DNA of 14,625 nt from Bacteroidota bacterium (GCA_023458415.1 JAEWZO010000018.1:1-14625), one strand, 5' to 3'. Positions 7,118 through 13,850 are shown, numbered from the stretch's first letter. The notes: a model not told the origin generated them from the letters alone. Numbers and translations: made by a program.

Positions 7118-8335
7118 CTAAGCGTTCGGATTGTCCAGAATTACTGCATAACCCTGTCCAACGCCAATGCACATCGTACACAAAGCATATTTTTTTCCGG
7201 TTTTCTGAAGCTCCAAAGCAGCGGAGTAGGTGATTCTCGTTCCGCTCATTCCGAGAGGATGTCCCAAAGCGATTGCACCACCATTGATGTTTACGCGCGG
7301 ATCGTCGTTGGCAATTCCGAGTTCTTTAAGACATGCAATACTTTGTGCGGCAAAAGCTTCATTCATTTCAATCACATCGATCTGATCCAGAGTTAAATTA
7401 GCTCTTTTCAACGCAAGTTTGGTTGCTTCAACCGGACCGATACCCATAATTCTCGGCTCAGTTCCAGTTACGGCAGAAGTTACGATTTTCGCGAGTGGTT
7501 TCAGGTTGTATTTTTCAACAGCTTCATCGGAAGCTACGATTACTGCCGCGGCTCCGTCGTTCAGTCCGGACGCATTTCCCGCAGTTACCGTTCCATTTTC
7601 CTTAACAAAAGCCGCTCTTAGTTTTCCCAAAACTTCCATCGAAGTATTTGGTTTGATGAACTCGTCTTTGTTTACGACAATCGGATCTGCTTTTCTTTGC
7701 GGAATCACGATATCGGAAATTTCTTCAGCTAAACGTCCGCTTTCCTGTGCTTTTTTGGCTTTCATTTGTGAATTCAGTGCGAATTCATCCTGTTCCTCAC
7801 GGGAAATCTGATACATTTCTGCAAGATTTTCGGCCGTTTTTCCCATTGCTTCAGTTCCGTACATTTTTTCCATTTCCGGATTAATGAATCGCCATCCGAA
7901 GCTTGAGTCATACATTTTTTGCGTCGTATCAAATCCGCTTTCTCCTTTAGAAATTGCGTATGGTCCACGTGTCATTCCTTCCACGCCACCTGCGATGAAC
8001 AGATCTCCTTCATTGGATTTGATGGCTCTTGATGCCTGTGCAATCGCACTCATTCCTGAAGCGCAAAGTCGGTTCACAGTTTCTCCCGGAACGGTTACGG
8101 GAAGTCCGGCCAAAAGCAGCGACATTCTTGCCACATTTCGGTTGTCTTCACCTGCCTGATTGGCGCATCCGATAATAACATCGTCAATCTGATCAGTGGG
8201 TAAGTCCGGATTTTTTTCAATCAGACTTTTAATTACTGAAGCCAGTAAATCATCGGTTCTCACCGCTGCCAGTTGACCTTTGAAGTTCCCGATTGCAGAA
8301 CGGGTTCCGTCTATAATGTATGCGTTATTACTCAT
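7118..8335 (-). CDS. pcaF: Thiolase, 3-oxoadipyl-CoA/acetyl-CoA C-acyltransferase type
   Basis: This full-length 405-residue thiolase has all catalytic features: nucleophile Cys91 in NRLCASGM, NEAF at 325-328, His359 in GGAIALGHPLG, and Cys389 in CTMCIGVGQG. It cleaves a 3-oxoacyl-CoA with CoA to acetyl-CoA and a shortened acyl-CoA. The segment SSFGWRFINPEMEKMYG followed by AMGKTAENLA resembles PcaF/PaaJ (3-oxoadipyl-CoA thiolase, giving succinyl-CoA plus acetyl-CoA) more than FadA, but specificity cannot be settled from sequence and the symbol is tentative. No other beta-ketoadipate or phenylacetate genes are visible. However, the tail of the chimeric gene upstream (8963-9577) resembles CoA-transferase subunit B, a classic neighbour. 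A terminator-like hairpin separates it from the upstream FUSC-like gene, so it may have its own promoter. Confidence 0.92.
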   Translation of the reverse strand: MSNNAYIIDGTRSAIGNFKGQLAAVRTDDLLASVIKSLIEKNPDLPTDQIDDVIIGCANQAGEDNRNVARMSLLLAGLPVTVPGETVNRLCASGMSAIAQASRAIKSNEGDLFIAGGVEGMTRGPYAISKGESGFDTTQKMYDSSFGWRFINPEMEKMYGTEAMGKTAENLAEMYQISREEQDEFALNSQMKAKKAQESGRLAEEISDIVIPQRKADPIVVNKDEFIKPNTSMEVLGKLRAAFVKENGTVTAGNASGLNDGAAAVIVASDEAVEKYNLKPLAKIVTSAVTGTEPRIMGIGPVEATKLALKRANLTLDQIDVIEMNEAFAAQSIACLKELGIANDDPRVNINGGAIALGHPLGMSGTRITYSAALELQKTGKKYALCTMCIGVGQGYAVILDNPNA

Positions 8336-8349
8336 ATTAAAATTTGTTT

Positions 8350-8385
8350 AAAAATAGGATTTTTCAACGGGTTGAAGAAATCCTA
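8350..8385 (-). terminator. Minus-strand terminator between the FUSC-like and thiolase genes
   Basis: Read on the minus strand, TAGGATTTCTTCAAC (8385-8371) pairs with GTTGAAAAATCCTA (8368-8355), with one bulged base, and a five-T run follows (8354-8350). The stem begins at the TAG stop codon of the FUSC-like gene. It could be a full or a partial (attenuating) terminator. Confidence 0.65.
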
Positions 8386-8916
8386 GTCTCTTAGTTTATG
8401 TTCAATCTCAAGCGTTTTTTTGTGAAAATACCGAATTGGAAATGCAGTGATTAAGACTACCAACAGTCCAATCAGACAGCCAATCAGCACTGAAATGAAA
8501 CGTTCAATCGGTGCCATAAAACCTTCATCGGGCTTTTCAATCAGTATGATAATCACCGCAACAACAGCTGTTCTCGATACCTGAACGAGTTTAAATCCTT
8601 TACATAAAACTGCGGCGAGGATGATTCCAACCATCACTTTCAGATATATGCTTACTGGCAGAAAAACCGCAGCAAAACCCGACGCAGCTCCAACGAAATT
8701 GGCTTTTACGCGCTCGATGGATAGTTTCCGAATGTCTTTTCCTTCAGGCGAAATGACAAGCAGAATCGAGATTAAAGCCCAGAACAGGTCGTATTCCGGA
8801 ATGGCCTGCATCATGAAAAATCCGATGGTGAAACCAATTACACACCGACAGATGTATATGAAAACCGGCGAGAAAATCAGTCCGCGAAACCCCGAAACCG
8901 TTTGCGATTTGTCCAT
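8383..8916 (-). CDS. FUSC/aromatic-acid-exporter-like membrane protein
   Basis: This is a 177-residue protein with about five or six hydrophobic segments in two blocks (roughly residues 17-40, 43-56, 75-102, 115-126 and 138-160). The feature RLSIERVKANFVGAASGF (here KLSIERVKANFVGAASGF), following a membrane pair and a short loop, is typical of small FUSC/ArAE_1 (DUF939-type) proteins. Larger family members export aromatic acids; this short form contains only the membrane domain and its substrate is unknown. A -7-like element and a 16-bp palindrome precede it. Its stop codon lies in the stem of a minus-strand terminator before the thiolase gene, so the two may be only partly co-expressed. Confidence 0.8.
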   Translation of the reverse strand: MDKSQTVSGFRGLIFSPVFIYICRCVIGFTIGFFMMQAIPEYDLFWALISILLVISPEGKDIRKLSIERVKANFVGAASGFAAVFLPVSIYLKVMVGIILAAVLCKGFKLVQVSRTAVVAVIIILIEKPDEGFMAPIERFISVLIGCLIGLLVVLITAFPIRYFHKKTLEIEHKLRD

Positions 8917-8927
8917 GTAAAGTAAAT

Positions 8928-8946
8928 TTTTGCAGCTGCAAAATTA
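8928..8946 (-). promoter_or_regulatory. -7 element overlapping a perfect palindrome (possible operator)
   Basis: On the minus strand TAATTTTG (8946-8939) exactly fits TAnnTTTG. It overlaps the perfect 16-bp palindrome TTTTGCAGCTGCAAAA (8928-8943), 11 bases before the ATG at 8916. A protein bound there would cover the promoter and start point. No good -33 element is visible. Confidence 0.45.
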
Positions 8947-8962
8947 AACTTTGAAGTCTAAA

Positions 8963-9577
8963 CTACGCTTCAGTTTTGGTCTCGATTTTCTCTTCGAATT
9001 TTGCTGAAGTTTTTTCACGAACTTCTTCTATGGTCGCTCCGTTCAGCAGTTCAGTTTGATAATCCAGATGATCCCAATGATCGTGGGTGATAACGAGAAA
9101 ATCCAGCTCGGGAATATCTTCGGGTTTATATAAATCAGAACCTTTGAATGCTTTTGTGGTGAATGAAAACGGTGATGCGTGACCGCTCAGAACGGGATCA
9201 ACCAAGATTTTCTTTCCGTCCAGCTGGATAAAATATGAGGAATGTCCCATCCAAACGTAGATATTTTCATTGGGATTGAGATTTTTTAGGTCTGTTTTTT
9301 CAAAATGGAAAGCTTTCCTAGGAATTTTGTTTACAGTTTTGCCGAAAAGAAACCGGAACATCACTTCCGGCATGGATGTGTCTTCAGCAAGTTGTGGTGT
9401 GTGATTCAGATTGTCAAATCTTCCGTTTTTGTAATGCGGAGATTTCTTAATTCTTTCAAGTCTTTCACCGGAAGGTAACTTTCCGAATTTCTTCTGTCCG
9501 AGTACGAGAAAGGTAGATGCCGCCAAAACAAGGAGGAATAACAGAAAATATATCATTGTTTTTTTTAAAGTTTTCAT
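8963..9577 (-). CDS. Truncated MBL-fold hydrolase with a CoA-transferase-B-like tail (probable chimera)
   Basis: From ATG 9577 the product has 204 residues: an N-terminal membrane anchor (about residues 8-27), then the start of a RomA/NAPE-PLD-like metallo-beta-lactamase fold. That part has VWMGHSSYFIQLDGKKILVDP, then PELDFLVITHDHWDHLDY carrying the HxHxDH metal motif. Relatives are about 330-380 residues long and need further His/Asp ligands; here homology stops right after HLDYQT. The last 29 residues (LLNGATIEEVREKTSAKFEE and tail) resemble the C-terminus of 3-oxoacid CoA-transferase subunit B instead. This suggests an in-frame deletion fusion, and a working hydrolase is unlikely. A TTG 36 bases upstream (9613) is open in frame but lies inside the promoter (-7 TAAATTTG at 9593-9586), so 9577 is preferred. 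Confidence 0.72.
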   Translation of the reverse strand: MKTLKKTMIYFLLFLLVLAASTFLVLGQKKFGKLPSGERLERIKKSPHYKNGRFDNLNHTPQLAEDTSMPEVMFRFLFGKTVNKIPRKAFHFEKTDLKNLNPNENIYVWMGHSSYFIQLDGKKILVDPVLSGHASPFSFTTKAFKGSDLYKPEDIPELDFLVITHDHWDHLDYQTELLNGATIEEVREKTSAKFEEKIETKTEA

Positions 9578-9585
9578 ATCGGTTG

Positions 9586-9614
9586 CAAATTTAAACCAAT
9601 ACTTCGAAAACAAT
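9586..9614 (-). promoter_or_regulatory. Promoter of the MBL-fold gene
   Basis: On the minus strand ATTG (9614-9611) lies 17 bases before TAAATTTG (9593-9586), an exact TAnnTTTG element. Only 8 bases separate it from the ATG at 9577, so the leader would be nearly absent. Confidence 0.55.
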
Positions 9615-9634
9615 GAGTCTTATCAGTTTTATTA

Positions 9635-9667
9635 TTTGGTAAATCCCATAAAATTTCACTAATTTTA
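9635..9667 (+). promoter_or_regulatory. Candidate promoter of the SRPBCC gene
   Basis: TTTG (9635-9638) lies 21 bases before TAATTTTA (9660-9667), a 7-of-8 match to TAnnTTTG and the same variant as at 3648. It is 23 bases before the ATG at 9691 and back to back with the minus-strand promoter at 9586-9614. Confidence 0.4.
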
Positions 9668-9690
9668 ATCAACAATAAAAACCAAATATT

Positions 9691-10116
9691 ATGCACGATA
9701 ATGTAGTTGTTAAACAAAAGGTGAATGCTCCGGTAGACCGCGTTTGGAAAGCACTTACCGAAAAAAAACAAATGAAAGAATGGTATTTTGATATCCCGGA
9801 TTTTGTGGCTGAACCCCACACGGAATTTGCTTTCTACGGAGGATCCGAAGAAGACCGTTATCATCATCACTGCGAAGTTTTGGAAGTTATTCCAAATAAA
9901 AAACTGAAACATACATGGACTTACCCGGAAATTTCTAAAGAGAAAACTTTGGTAAAATGGGAACTGGAAGCAGACGGCGACGGTACAATGGTTACGCTTA
10001 CACACAAAGGCCTGGAGAATTTTGACCATTTAGGTAAAGATTTTGAAACAAAAAATTTTGAAGAAGGCTGGAATTCCATCGTGACTCAGGCGCTTAAAGA
10101 TTACGTTGAAAATTAA
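9691..10116 (+). CDS. SRPBCC/AHSA1-like (START-fold) protein
   Basis: This is a 141-residue protein of the AHSA1-type SRPBCC superfamily. It opens with VNAPVDRVWKALTEKKQMKEW, the canonical first helix, followed by a curved beta sheet (PHTEFAFYGG, HHHCEVLEVIPNKKLKHTWTY, GTMVTLTHKGLENF) and the long C-terminal helix GWNSIVTQALKDYVEN. The fold encloses a hydrophobic ligand cavity. Bacterial members are mostly uncharacterised, and despite the name there is no evidence of an Hsp90 role here. The extended His/acidic patch (EEDRYHHHCE) is slightly unusual. It is transcribed divergently from the truncated hydrolase and followed by a terminator at 10139, so it is probably monocistronic. Confidence 0.9.
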   Translation: MHDNVVVKQKVNAPVDRVWKALTEKKQMKEWYFDIPDFVAEPHTEFAFYGGSEEDRYHHHCEVLEVIPNKKLKHTWTYPEISKEKTLVKWELEADGDGTMVTLTHKGLENFDHLGKDFETKNFEEGWNSIVTQALKDYVEN

Positions 10117-10138
10117 TTTTTCCGACATATTTTGTAGA

Positions 10139-10165
10139 GAACGTGCTTCAGGCGCGTTCTTTTTT
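10139..10165 (+). terminator. Terminator of the SRPBCC gene
   Basis: The stem GAACGTGC (10139-10146) pairs with GCGCGTTC (10152-10159) with one G-U pair and a TTCAG loop, followed by six Ts. It begins 22 bases after the stop codon. Confidence 0.85.
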
Positions 10166-10197
10166 ATTGTAGAAACGCGGGCAAAAAGGGCAAAGAT

Positions 10198-10225
10198 TTT
10201 GCTGCAAAAAAAAATCTTACATTTG
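10198..10225 (+). promoter_or_regulatory. Candidate promoter of the lipoprotein glutamine cyclotransferase
   Basis: TACATTTG (10218-10225) is an exact TAnnTTTG -7 element, 18 bases before the ATG at 10244. A TTTG lies at 10198-10201, but the 16-base spacing is short for this promoter class. Confidence 0.5.
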
Positions 10226-10243
10226 AAAAAATTAAAGAATCTA

Positions 10244-11266
10244 ATGAAGAAGAAGATTTTGATCGGTTTGCTGAGTTTTGCGGTTTTGGCTTCCTGTAAC
10301 AAAGATGAAGCAATTTTGGACACGCTGAATGAAAGCAATCTGGCCATGGAAAGTACCGGCTATAATTTCGGTGATGCGATAAAACTACCGCAGGAAGTTA
10401 CCGAAAATGCGCAAAGCATTTCCATAAGTTTTGGCGATAAGGAAACTGATAAACTCGTTATTGATCCCAATTTCTTTACGTTGGGCGACAATGCTGTAAC
10501 CTTCAATATCACAAAAAAGAATGGAGAAGTTCTTCGCCAGGATGCAACGATAAACGTTTTTGCAAAAAATCCGGAAGCGGCATTAACCTACATTGTGGTT
10601 CAGGAATATCCGCACGATCCGAAAAGTTTTACACAGGGATTTCAGTTGGATGGCAATACGGTTTATGAAAGCAGCGGACAACAAGGCGCTTCCACACTTT
10701 CGAAATATACTTTGGGAAGTTCCGCGCCAAGTGTTACGGTTCCGCAACCGGCTGACGTTTTTTCTGAAGGTGCCACTTTGGTGGGCGACAAGATTTATCA
10801 GTTAACTTGGTACAATAAAAAAGGATTCGTTTACAATAAATCAGATCTTTCATTGGTGAGCGAGTTTCCTTACCCGAATGTAATGGGCGAAGGTTGGGGT
10901 TTAACCTACGACGGAAAAAACCTGATTGCTTCCGACGGAACAAAAAACATTTATTTTCTTGATGTGAATGATCCTACAAAAATGGTTCGCTACATTTCTG
11001 TTGCTGGAAATACTCAGGCTTATGATCAACTGAACGAGCTTGAATATCACAACGGATTCATCTATGCTAATGTGTGGCAGAAACCGATAATTTTGAAAAT
11101 TAATCCGCAGAACGGTGAAGTTGCCGGGAAATTTGATTTCAGTGAGATTGCTAAAAAGCACACTACCGGAAACGATGATGTTTTGAACGGCATCGCTTTC
11201 AAAGGCGACAATATGTTAGTTACCGGAAAAAACTGGGATAAAATTTACGAAGTATCCATTAATTAA
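10244..11266 (+). CDS. Lipoprotein glutamine cyclotransferase (glutaminyl-peptide cyclotransferase, plant/bacterial type)
   Basis: From ATG 10244 the product has 340 residues: a lipoprotein signal peptide (MKKKILIGLLSFAVLASC, lipobox LASC, lipidated Cys18), an N-terminal beta region (about 40-125), and a C-terminal beta-propeller of the glutamine cyclotransferase family starting YPHDPKSFTQGFQLDGNTVY and ESSGQQGASTLSKY. Other hallmarks are QLTWYNKKGFVYN, GEGWGLTYDGKNLIASDGT, LNELEYHNGFIYANVWQ and, at the end, DDVLNGIAFK. These enzymes convert N-terminal glutamine to pyroglutamate. The residues after Cys18 are NKDE, which fits the K-(D/E)2 lipoprotein export signal described in flavobacteria and suggests cell-surface display. 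An in-frame TTG at 10106 would place the terminator and promoter inside the gene, so it was rejected. It is probably monocistronic. Confidence 0.9.
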   Translation: MKKKILIGLLSFAVLASCNKDEAILDTLNESNLAMESTGYNFGDAIKLPQEVTENAQSISISFGDKETDKLVIDPNFFTLGDNAVTFNITKKNGEVLRQDATINVFAKNPEAALTYIVVQEYPHDPKSFTQGFQLDGNTVYESSGQQGASTLSKYTLGSSAPSVTVPQPADVFSEGATLVGDKIYQLTWYNKKGFVYNKSDLSLVSEFPYPNVMGEGWGLTYDGKNLIASDGTKNIYFLDVNDPTKMVRYISVAGNTQAYDQLNELEYHNGFIYANVWQKPIILKINPQNGEVAGKFDFSEIAKKHTTGNDDVLNGIAFKGDNMLVTGKNWDKIYEVSIN

Positions 11267-11282
11267 TTTTGAAATAAGAAAT

Positions 11283-11314
11283 AAAAAATGACGCTGATTT
11301 TGGCGTCATTTTTT
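11283..11314 (+). terminator. Terminator after the glutamine cyclotransferase gene
   Basis: AAAAAATGACGC (11283-11294) and GCGTCATTTTTT (11303-11314) form a perfect 12-bp stem with an 8-base loop and a T-rich 3' side. It is symmetrical enough to act in both directions. Confidence 0.88.
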
Positions 11315-11321
11315 ATCTTTG
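11314..11321 (+). promoter_or_regulatory. -7-like element TATCTTTG directly on the terminator T-run
   Basis: This is an exact TAnnTTTG match 24 bases before the ATG at 11346. Its first T is the last T of the preceding terminator. No TTG sits at the right distance upstream (the nearest TTTG is only 11 bases away), so the call is tentative. Confidence 0.35.
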
Positions 11322-11345
11322 AATTGTTAACACAACTATTTCTGA

Positions 11346-12119
11346 ATGAAATTTTTAGCTGTTTTTCTGTTGTTCTTTTTCGTTGTTGTTTCGGCGCAGA
11401 AAAGCGTGCGAATTGATTCGGTGGAACTTCGTGATGTTGAACAGTTTTTCGCTGATGATTACGGAAATTTATATCTCTACAAAAACAAAAATTTCAGTTT
11501 TACAAAATACGATTCACTCGGGAAACATCAGGGAAGGATGATGTTTACGCTGCCTTTCAAAATTCAGAATGTGCAGAATCCACTCAATATTGTGATGTTT
11601 TCTGAAAACGCACAGGAAATGAAGTTTGTGGATCAAAACCTTGTAGAAATTCAGAAACTGGAACTTCAGAAATTCGGGTTTATTAAAATGGCTTACGCAG
11701 AAGATTTACAGCAGATTTGGCTTCTCGATGAAAGCGCTAAACGTCTGATTCAGTACAATTTCCGTGACGACAGAATCATCAGTTCTTATCCGTTCTTTTT
11801 CAGTTTCGATGATGTTACAGATATGCTGATTTACGATTCCAAACTTTTTCTGCTGAGAAAAAACCGTTTCGAAGTTTACAATTTCAGTGCGGAGCCATTG
11901 TTTTCTGCGGAAATTTCTGATGGAAAAAGGCTTCAGCGCGAGAACGAAAATATTTACATCATCACGAATACTACTTTCTACAAGTTTAATTTTCCCAACA
12001 TTCTCGATAAAGTCTTTGAGTCTAAAGAATCGCAGATTGTGGATAAAAACTCCACTTCATATTTTGAACTGAACAGGCGGAAACTTTATCTTTACCCACT
12101 CGGAAATCGCTCGGAATAA
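11346..12119 (+). CDS. Secreted protein of unknown function, possible beta-propeller
   Basis: This is a 257-residue protein with a clear signal peptide (long hydrophobic core, cut at VSA-QKS near residue 17). The mature chain is a series of short beta-strand pairs with an aromatic/acidic rhythm: FFADDYGNLYLYKNKNFSFT, QQIWLLDESAKRLIQYNF, VTDMLIYDSKLFLLRKNRFE, YIITNTTFYKFNF. This is reminiscent of an NHL- or WD-like propeller of about five blades, but no family motif is certain. Proteins of this shape often sit near deoxynucleoside kinase genes in flavobacteria, from memory and unverified. Downstream, 95 bases without a clear terminator lead to the kinase gene, so read-through is possible. Confidence 0.75.
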   Translation: MKFLAVFLLFFFVVVSAQKSVRIDSVELRDVEQFFADDYGNLYLYKNKNFSFTKYDSLGKHQGRMMFTLPFKIQNVQNPLNIVMFSENAQEMKFVDQNLVEIQKLELQKFGFIKMAYAEDLQQIWLLDESAKRLIQYNFRDDRIISSYPFFFSFDDVTDMLIYDSKLFLLRKNRFEVYNFSAEPLFSAEISDGKRLQRENENIYIITNTTFYKFNFPNILDKVFESKESQIVDKNSTSYFELNRRKLYLYPLGNRSE

Positions 12120-12214
12120 CACAATTTTTCGCTGCTGTTTTCCGGACTTTTTTTTCACTTGAATTTTAACTTTTTAACTGCTGAAAGCGTTCGCTGAAGG
12201 CCATCAGAGAAATT

Positions 12215-12829
12215 ATGCATATCGCCATTACAGGAAATATCGGTGCCGGAAAAACTACTTTAACCACCATGCTTGCCAAACATTACGGTTGGGAAGCTCA
12301 GTTCGAAGATGTGGACCACAATCCCTATCTGGAAGATTTTTATTCGGATATGAGCAAGTGGAGTTTTGCGCTACAGATTTATTTTCTTGGAAGCCGATTC
12401 CGCCAGGTGAAAGAAATTCGCGAAAGTGGCAAAAACATTATTCAGGACCGTACTATTTATGAAGACGCTCATATTTTTGCCGAGAACCTGAACGATATGA
12501 ATCTTCTTACAGACCGTGATTTCAATAATTATTCTTCGGTTTTTGATCTGATGAAATCTTTTGTTTCCGCACCGGATCTGTTGATTTATCTTAAATCGGA
12601 TGTTCCGAATCTTGTAAAGAAAATTTACAAACGTGGACGCGATTACGAAGCTACAATTTCAATTGAATATCTTACCAAACTGAACCAGAAATATGAAAAG
12701 TGGATTTCCGGTTACAAGGAAGGAAAACTCTTGATTATTGAAGTTGATGACCTGGATTTTGTGGAACATCCGGAAGATTTCGGATATATTCTGGAAAGAA
12801 TTGAAGCCGAACTTCACGGATTGTTTTAA
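12215..12829 (+). CDS. Deoxynucleoside kinase
   Basis: This is a 204-residue P-loop kinase of the deoxyguanosine/deoxyadenosine kinase family. It has GNIGAGKTT (Walker A, residues 7-15), a substrate-site motif FEDVDHNPYLEDFY, the catalytic QDRTIYEDAHIFA (the DR[ST] motif), and the lid-like region KKIYKRGRDYEATISIEYL. It phosphorylates deoxynucleosides to monophosphates in the salvage pathway, using ATP in the cytoplasm; the preferred base is not readable from sequence. The length is typical. The start ATG at 12215 begins exactly at the P-loop strand (MHIAITGNIG). It is followed after 79 bases by an ArsC/Spx-like gene on the same strand. Confidence 0.94.
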   Translation: MHIAITGNIGAGKTTLTTMLAKHYGWEAQFEDVDHNPYLEDFYSDMSKWSFALQIYFLGSRFRQVKEIRESGKNIIQDRTIYEDAHIFAENLNDMNLLTDRDFNNYSSVFDLMKSFVSAPDLLIYLKSDVPNLVKKIYKRGRDYEATISIEYLTKLNQKYEKWISGYKEGKLLIIEVDDLDFVEHPEDFGYILERIEAELHGLF

Positions 12830-12908
12830 CTGAAATTTGAAAGTTTAGCCTGTAATTGTAGAACACAGAATTTCGTCTGTTCACTAACTTTACTGAAAAT
12901 TATCATCA

Positions 12909-13256
12909 ATGATCAAAGTGCTTCATAATAATTCATGTTCCAAATCGAGAGCAATTCTTGAACATTTGGATGAAAACAATGTGGCTTTCGAGATTATTGA
13001 CATTGTTGAAGATCCACTTTCTGAAATGGAGATTAAAACCGTTCTGAAAAAACTCAATTTGAATGTTCACGACATCATCAGGACAGGAGAGAAGCTTTAT
13101 AAAGATCAGTTTGCAGGACAAGAACTTTCAGAAGATGAGTGGATTAAGATTCTGTCGGAGAATCCTTCATTAATTCAGCGTCCTATTATTATAAAAGGCT
13201 CAGTGGCGATGATTGGCCGACCTATCGAAAACGTGAAATTCTTTATCGAAAAATAA
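12909..13256 (+). CDS. ArsC/Spx-family thioredoxin-fold protein (arsenate reductase-like)
   Basis: This is a 115-residue protein of the ArsC/Spx/YffB family. The N-terminal strand leads into NNSCSKSRAILEHLDEN, with the family CX3R site (Cys10 and Arg14), and the C-terminal NPSLIQRPIIIKGSVAMIGRP carries the second conserved Arg before the cis-Pro. In glutaredoxin-coupled arsenate reductases this site reduces arsenate to arsenite. No arsenite exporter or ArsR gene is adjacent, so a general thiol role is equally possible. The length is normal. An intrinsic terminator follows 25 bases after the stop. A TAnnTTTG-like sequence (TAACTTTA, 12885-12892) precedes it but lacks a proper -33 partner. Confidence 0.9.
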   Translation: MIKVLHNNSCSKSRAILEHLDENNVAFEIIDIVEDPLSEMEIKTVLKKLNLNVHDIIRTGEKLYKDQFAGQELSEDEWIKILSENPSLIQRPIIIKGSVAMIGRPIENVKFFIEK

Positions 13257-13281
13257 AACTAACTATTTAGTTTAAAATGTT

Positions 13282-13314
13282 AACCTCTGCAACTCCAATC
13301 TGTAGGGGTTTTTT
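13282..13314 (+). terminator. Terminator after the ArsC-like gene
   Basis: AACCTCTGCA (13282-13291) pairs with TGTAGGGGTT (13301-13310) through ten pairs including two G-U. The run of Ts after the stem continues to 13314. Confidence 0.85.
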
Positions 13315-13393
13315 ATTGAATACATAAAGGTTTTATTTTATTGATTTCATTCAACTTTAAATATTTAGTTTTAGAAGCATTAAAACTTGGACT

Positions 13394-13427
13394 AAAAAAA
13401 CCGAACCTCAGAAGGAGATTCGGTTTT
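13394..13427 (-). terminator. Minus-strand terminator of the orphan gene fragment
   Basis: On the minus strand AAAACCGAATCTC pairs with GAGGTTCGGTTTT around a CTTCT loop, then seven Ts follow (plus-strand As at 13394-13400). The single non-Watson-Crick position is a G-U pair only in the minus-strand RNA, which fixes the orientation. Confidence 0.85.
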
Positions 13428-13445
13428 GAATATTTAACTTTTTTA

Positions 13446-13700
13446 TTATGGTGCGGAAGAAAGTTCAATTTGTCCCACAGTTGCTGGAGGTGTAATGTCG
13501 AACGGTTCTGAAGAAGATTGTGGAACCGGTGCATTGGAAAATAGATGCAATGCGGTATTCGCAATATCTGTTGCGTTACGGATGCGGATGGAAACGCTTG
13601 GAAGATCAGAGCTTGAACCGCCCGTTCTTTTCGTAACTTCGATAACGTCGAAAGCTGCAATACCAAGATTTGCTCCCTGAAGATTTCCTTGTAATGGTGT
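13446..13700 (-). pseudogene. Orphan C-terminal fragment of an unrecognised protein
   Basis: One minus-strand frame reads 84 codons from just after an in-frame TAG (13701-13703) to TAA at 13446. The product has normal composition and strand-like segments (LGIAAFDVIEVTKRTG, SVSIRIRNATDIANTALHLF) and a Pro/Ser-rich end (VPQSSSEPFDITPPATVGQI, then ELSSAP). It contains no Met and no plausible start in its first half, and no promoter-like sequence is near, yet a strong correctly oriented terminator follows 18 bases downstream. The simplest reading is the surviving 3' end of a gene whose 5' part was lost when the hairpin-rich block at 13701-14145 formed or was inserted. The family is not recognised. 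A different-frame minus-strand ORF over the same bases (13313-13666) runs through the terminator and was not accepted. Confidence 0.55.
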
Positions 13701-13850
13701 CTAAATTAAAGAAAAAAAGCAATATGAAATCGAAGATTGACTACGTCGAACCACTTCGTTAGGTTTCTCCGACTCCACTAAAACGATAAAAATAATGAGG
13801 AAAAAGCAACTGCGGCTAAAGGAAACGAGTGGTGGTTTTATATATTAAAA
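13701..13850. other. Non-coding spacer between the orphan fragment and the hairpin block
   Basis: No convincing reading frame is present on either strand. The stretch GACTACGTCGAACCACTTCG (13740-13759) resembles short repeated spacer sequences I recall from flavobacterial genomes (TTCGACTACGC-type), but this is from memory and unverified. Confidence 0.4.

Noticed and set aside
9578..9613. Upstream TTG start adding 12 residues to the truncated hydrolase
   Set aside because: It overlaps the -33 and -7 promoter elements, and the natural signal-anchor start is the ATG at 9577.
10106..10243. Upstream TTG start adding 46 residues to the glutamine cyclotransferase
   Set aside because: It would translate through the preceding terminator and the promoter, and the lipoprotein signal begins exactly at ATG 10244.
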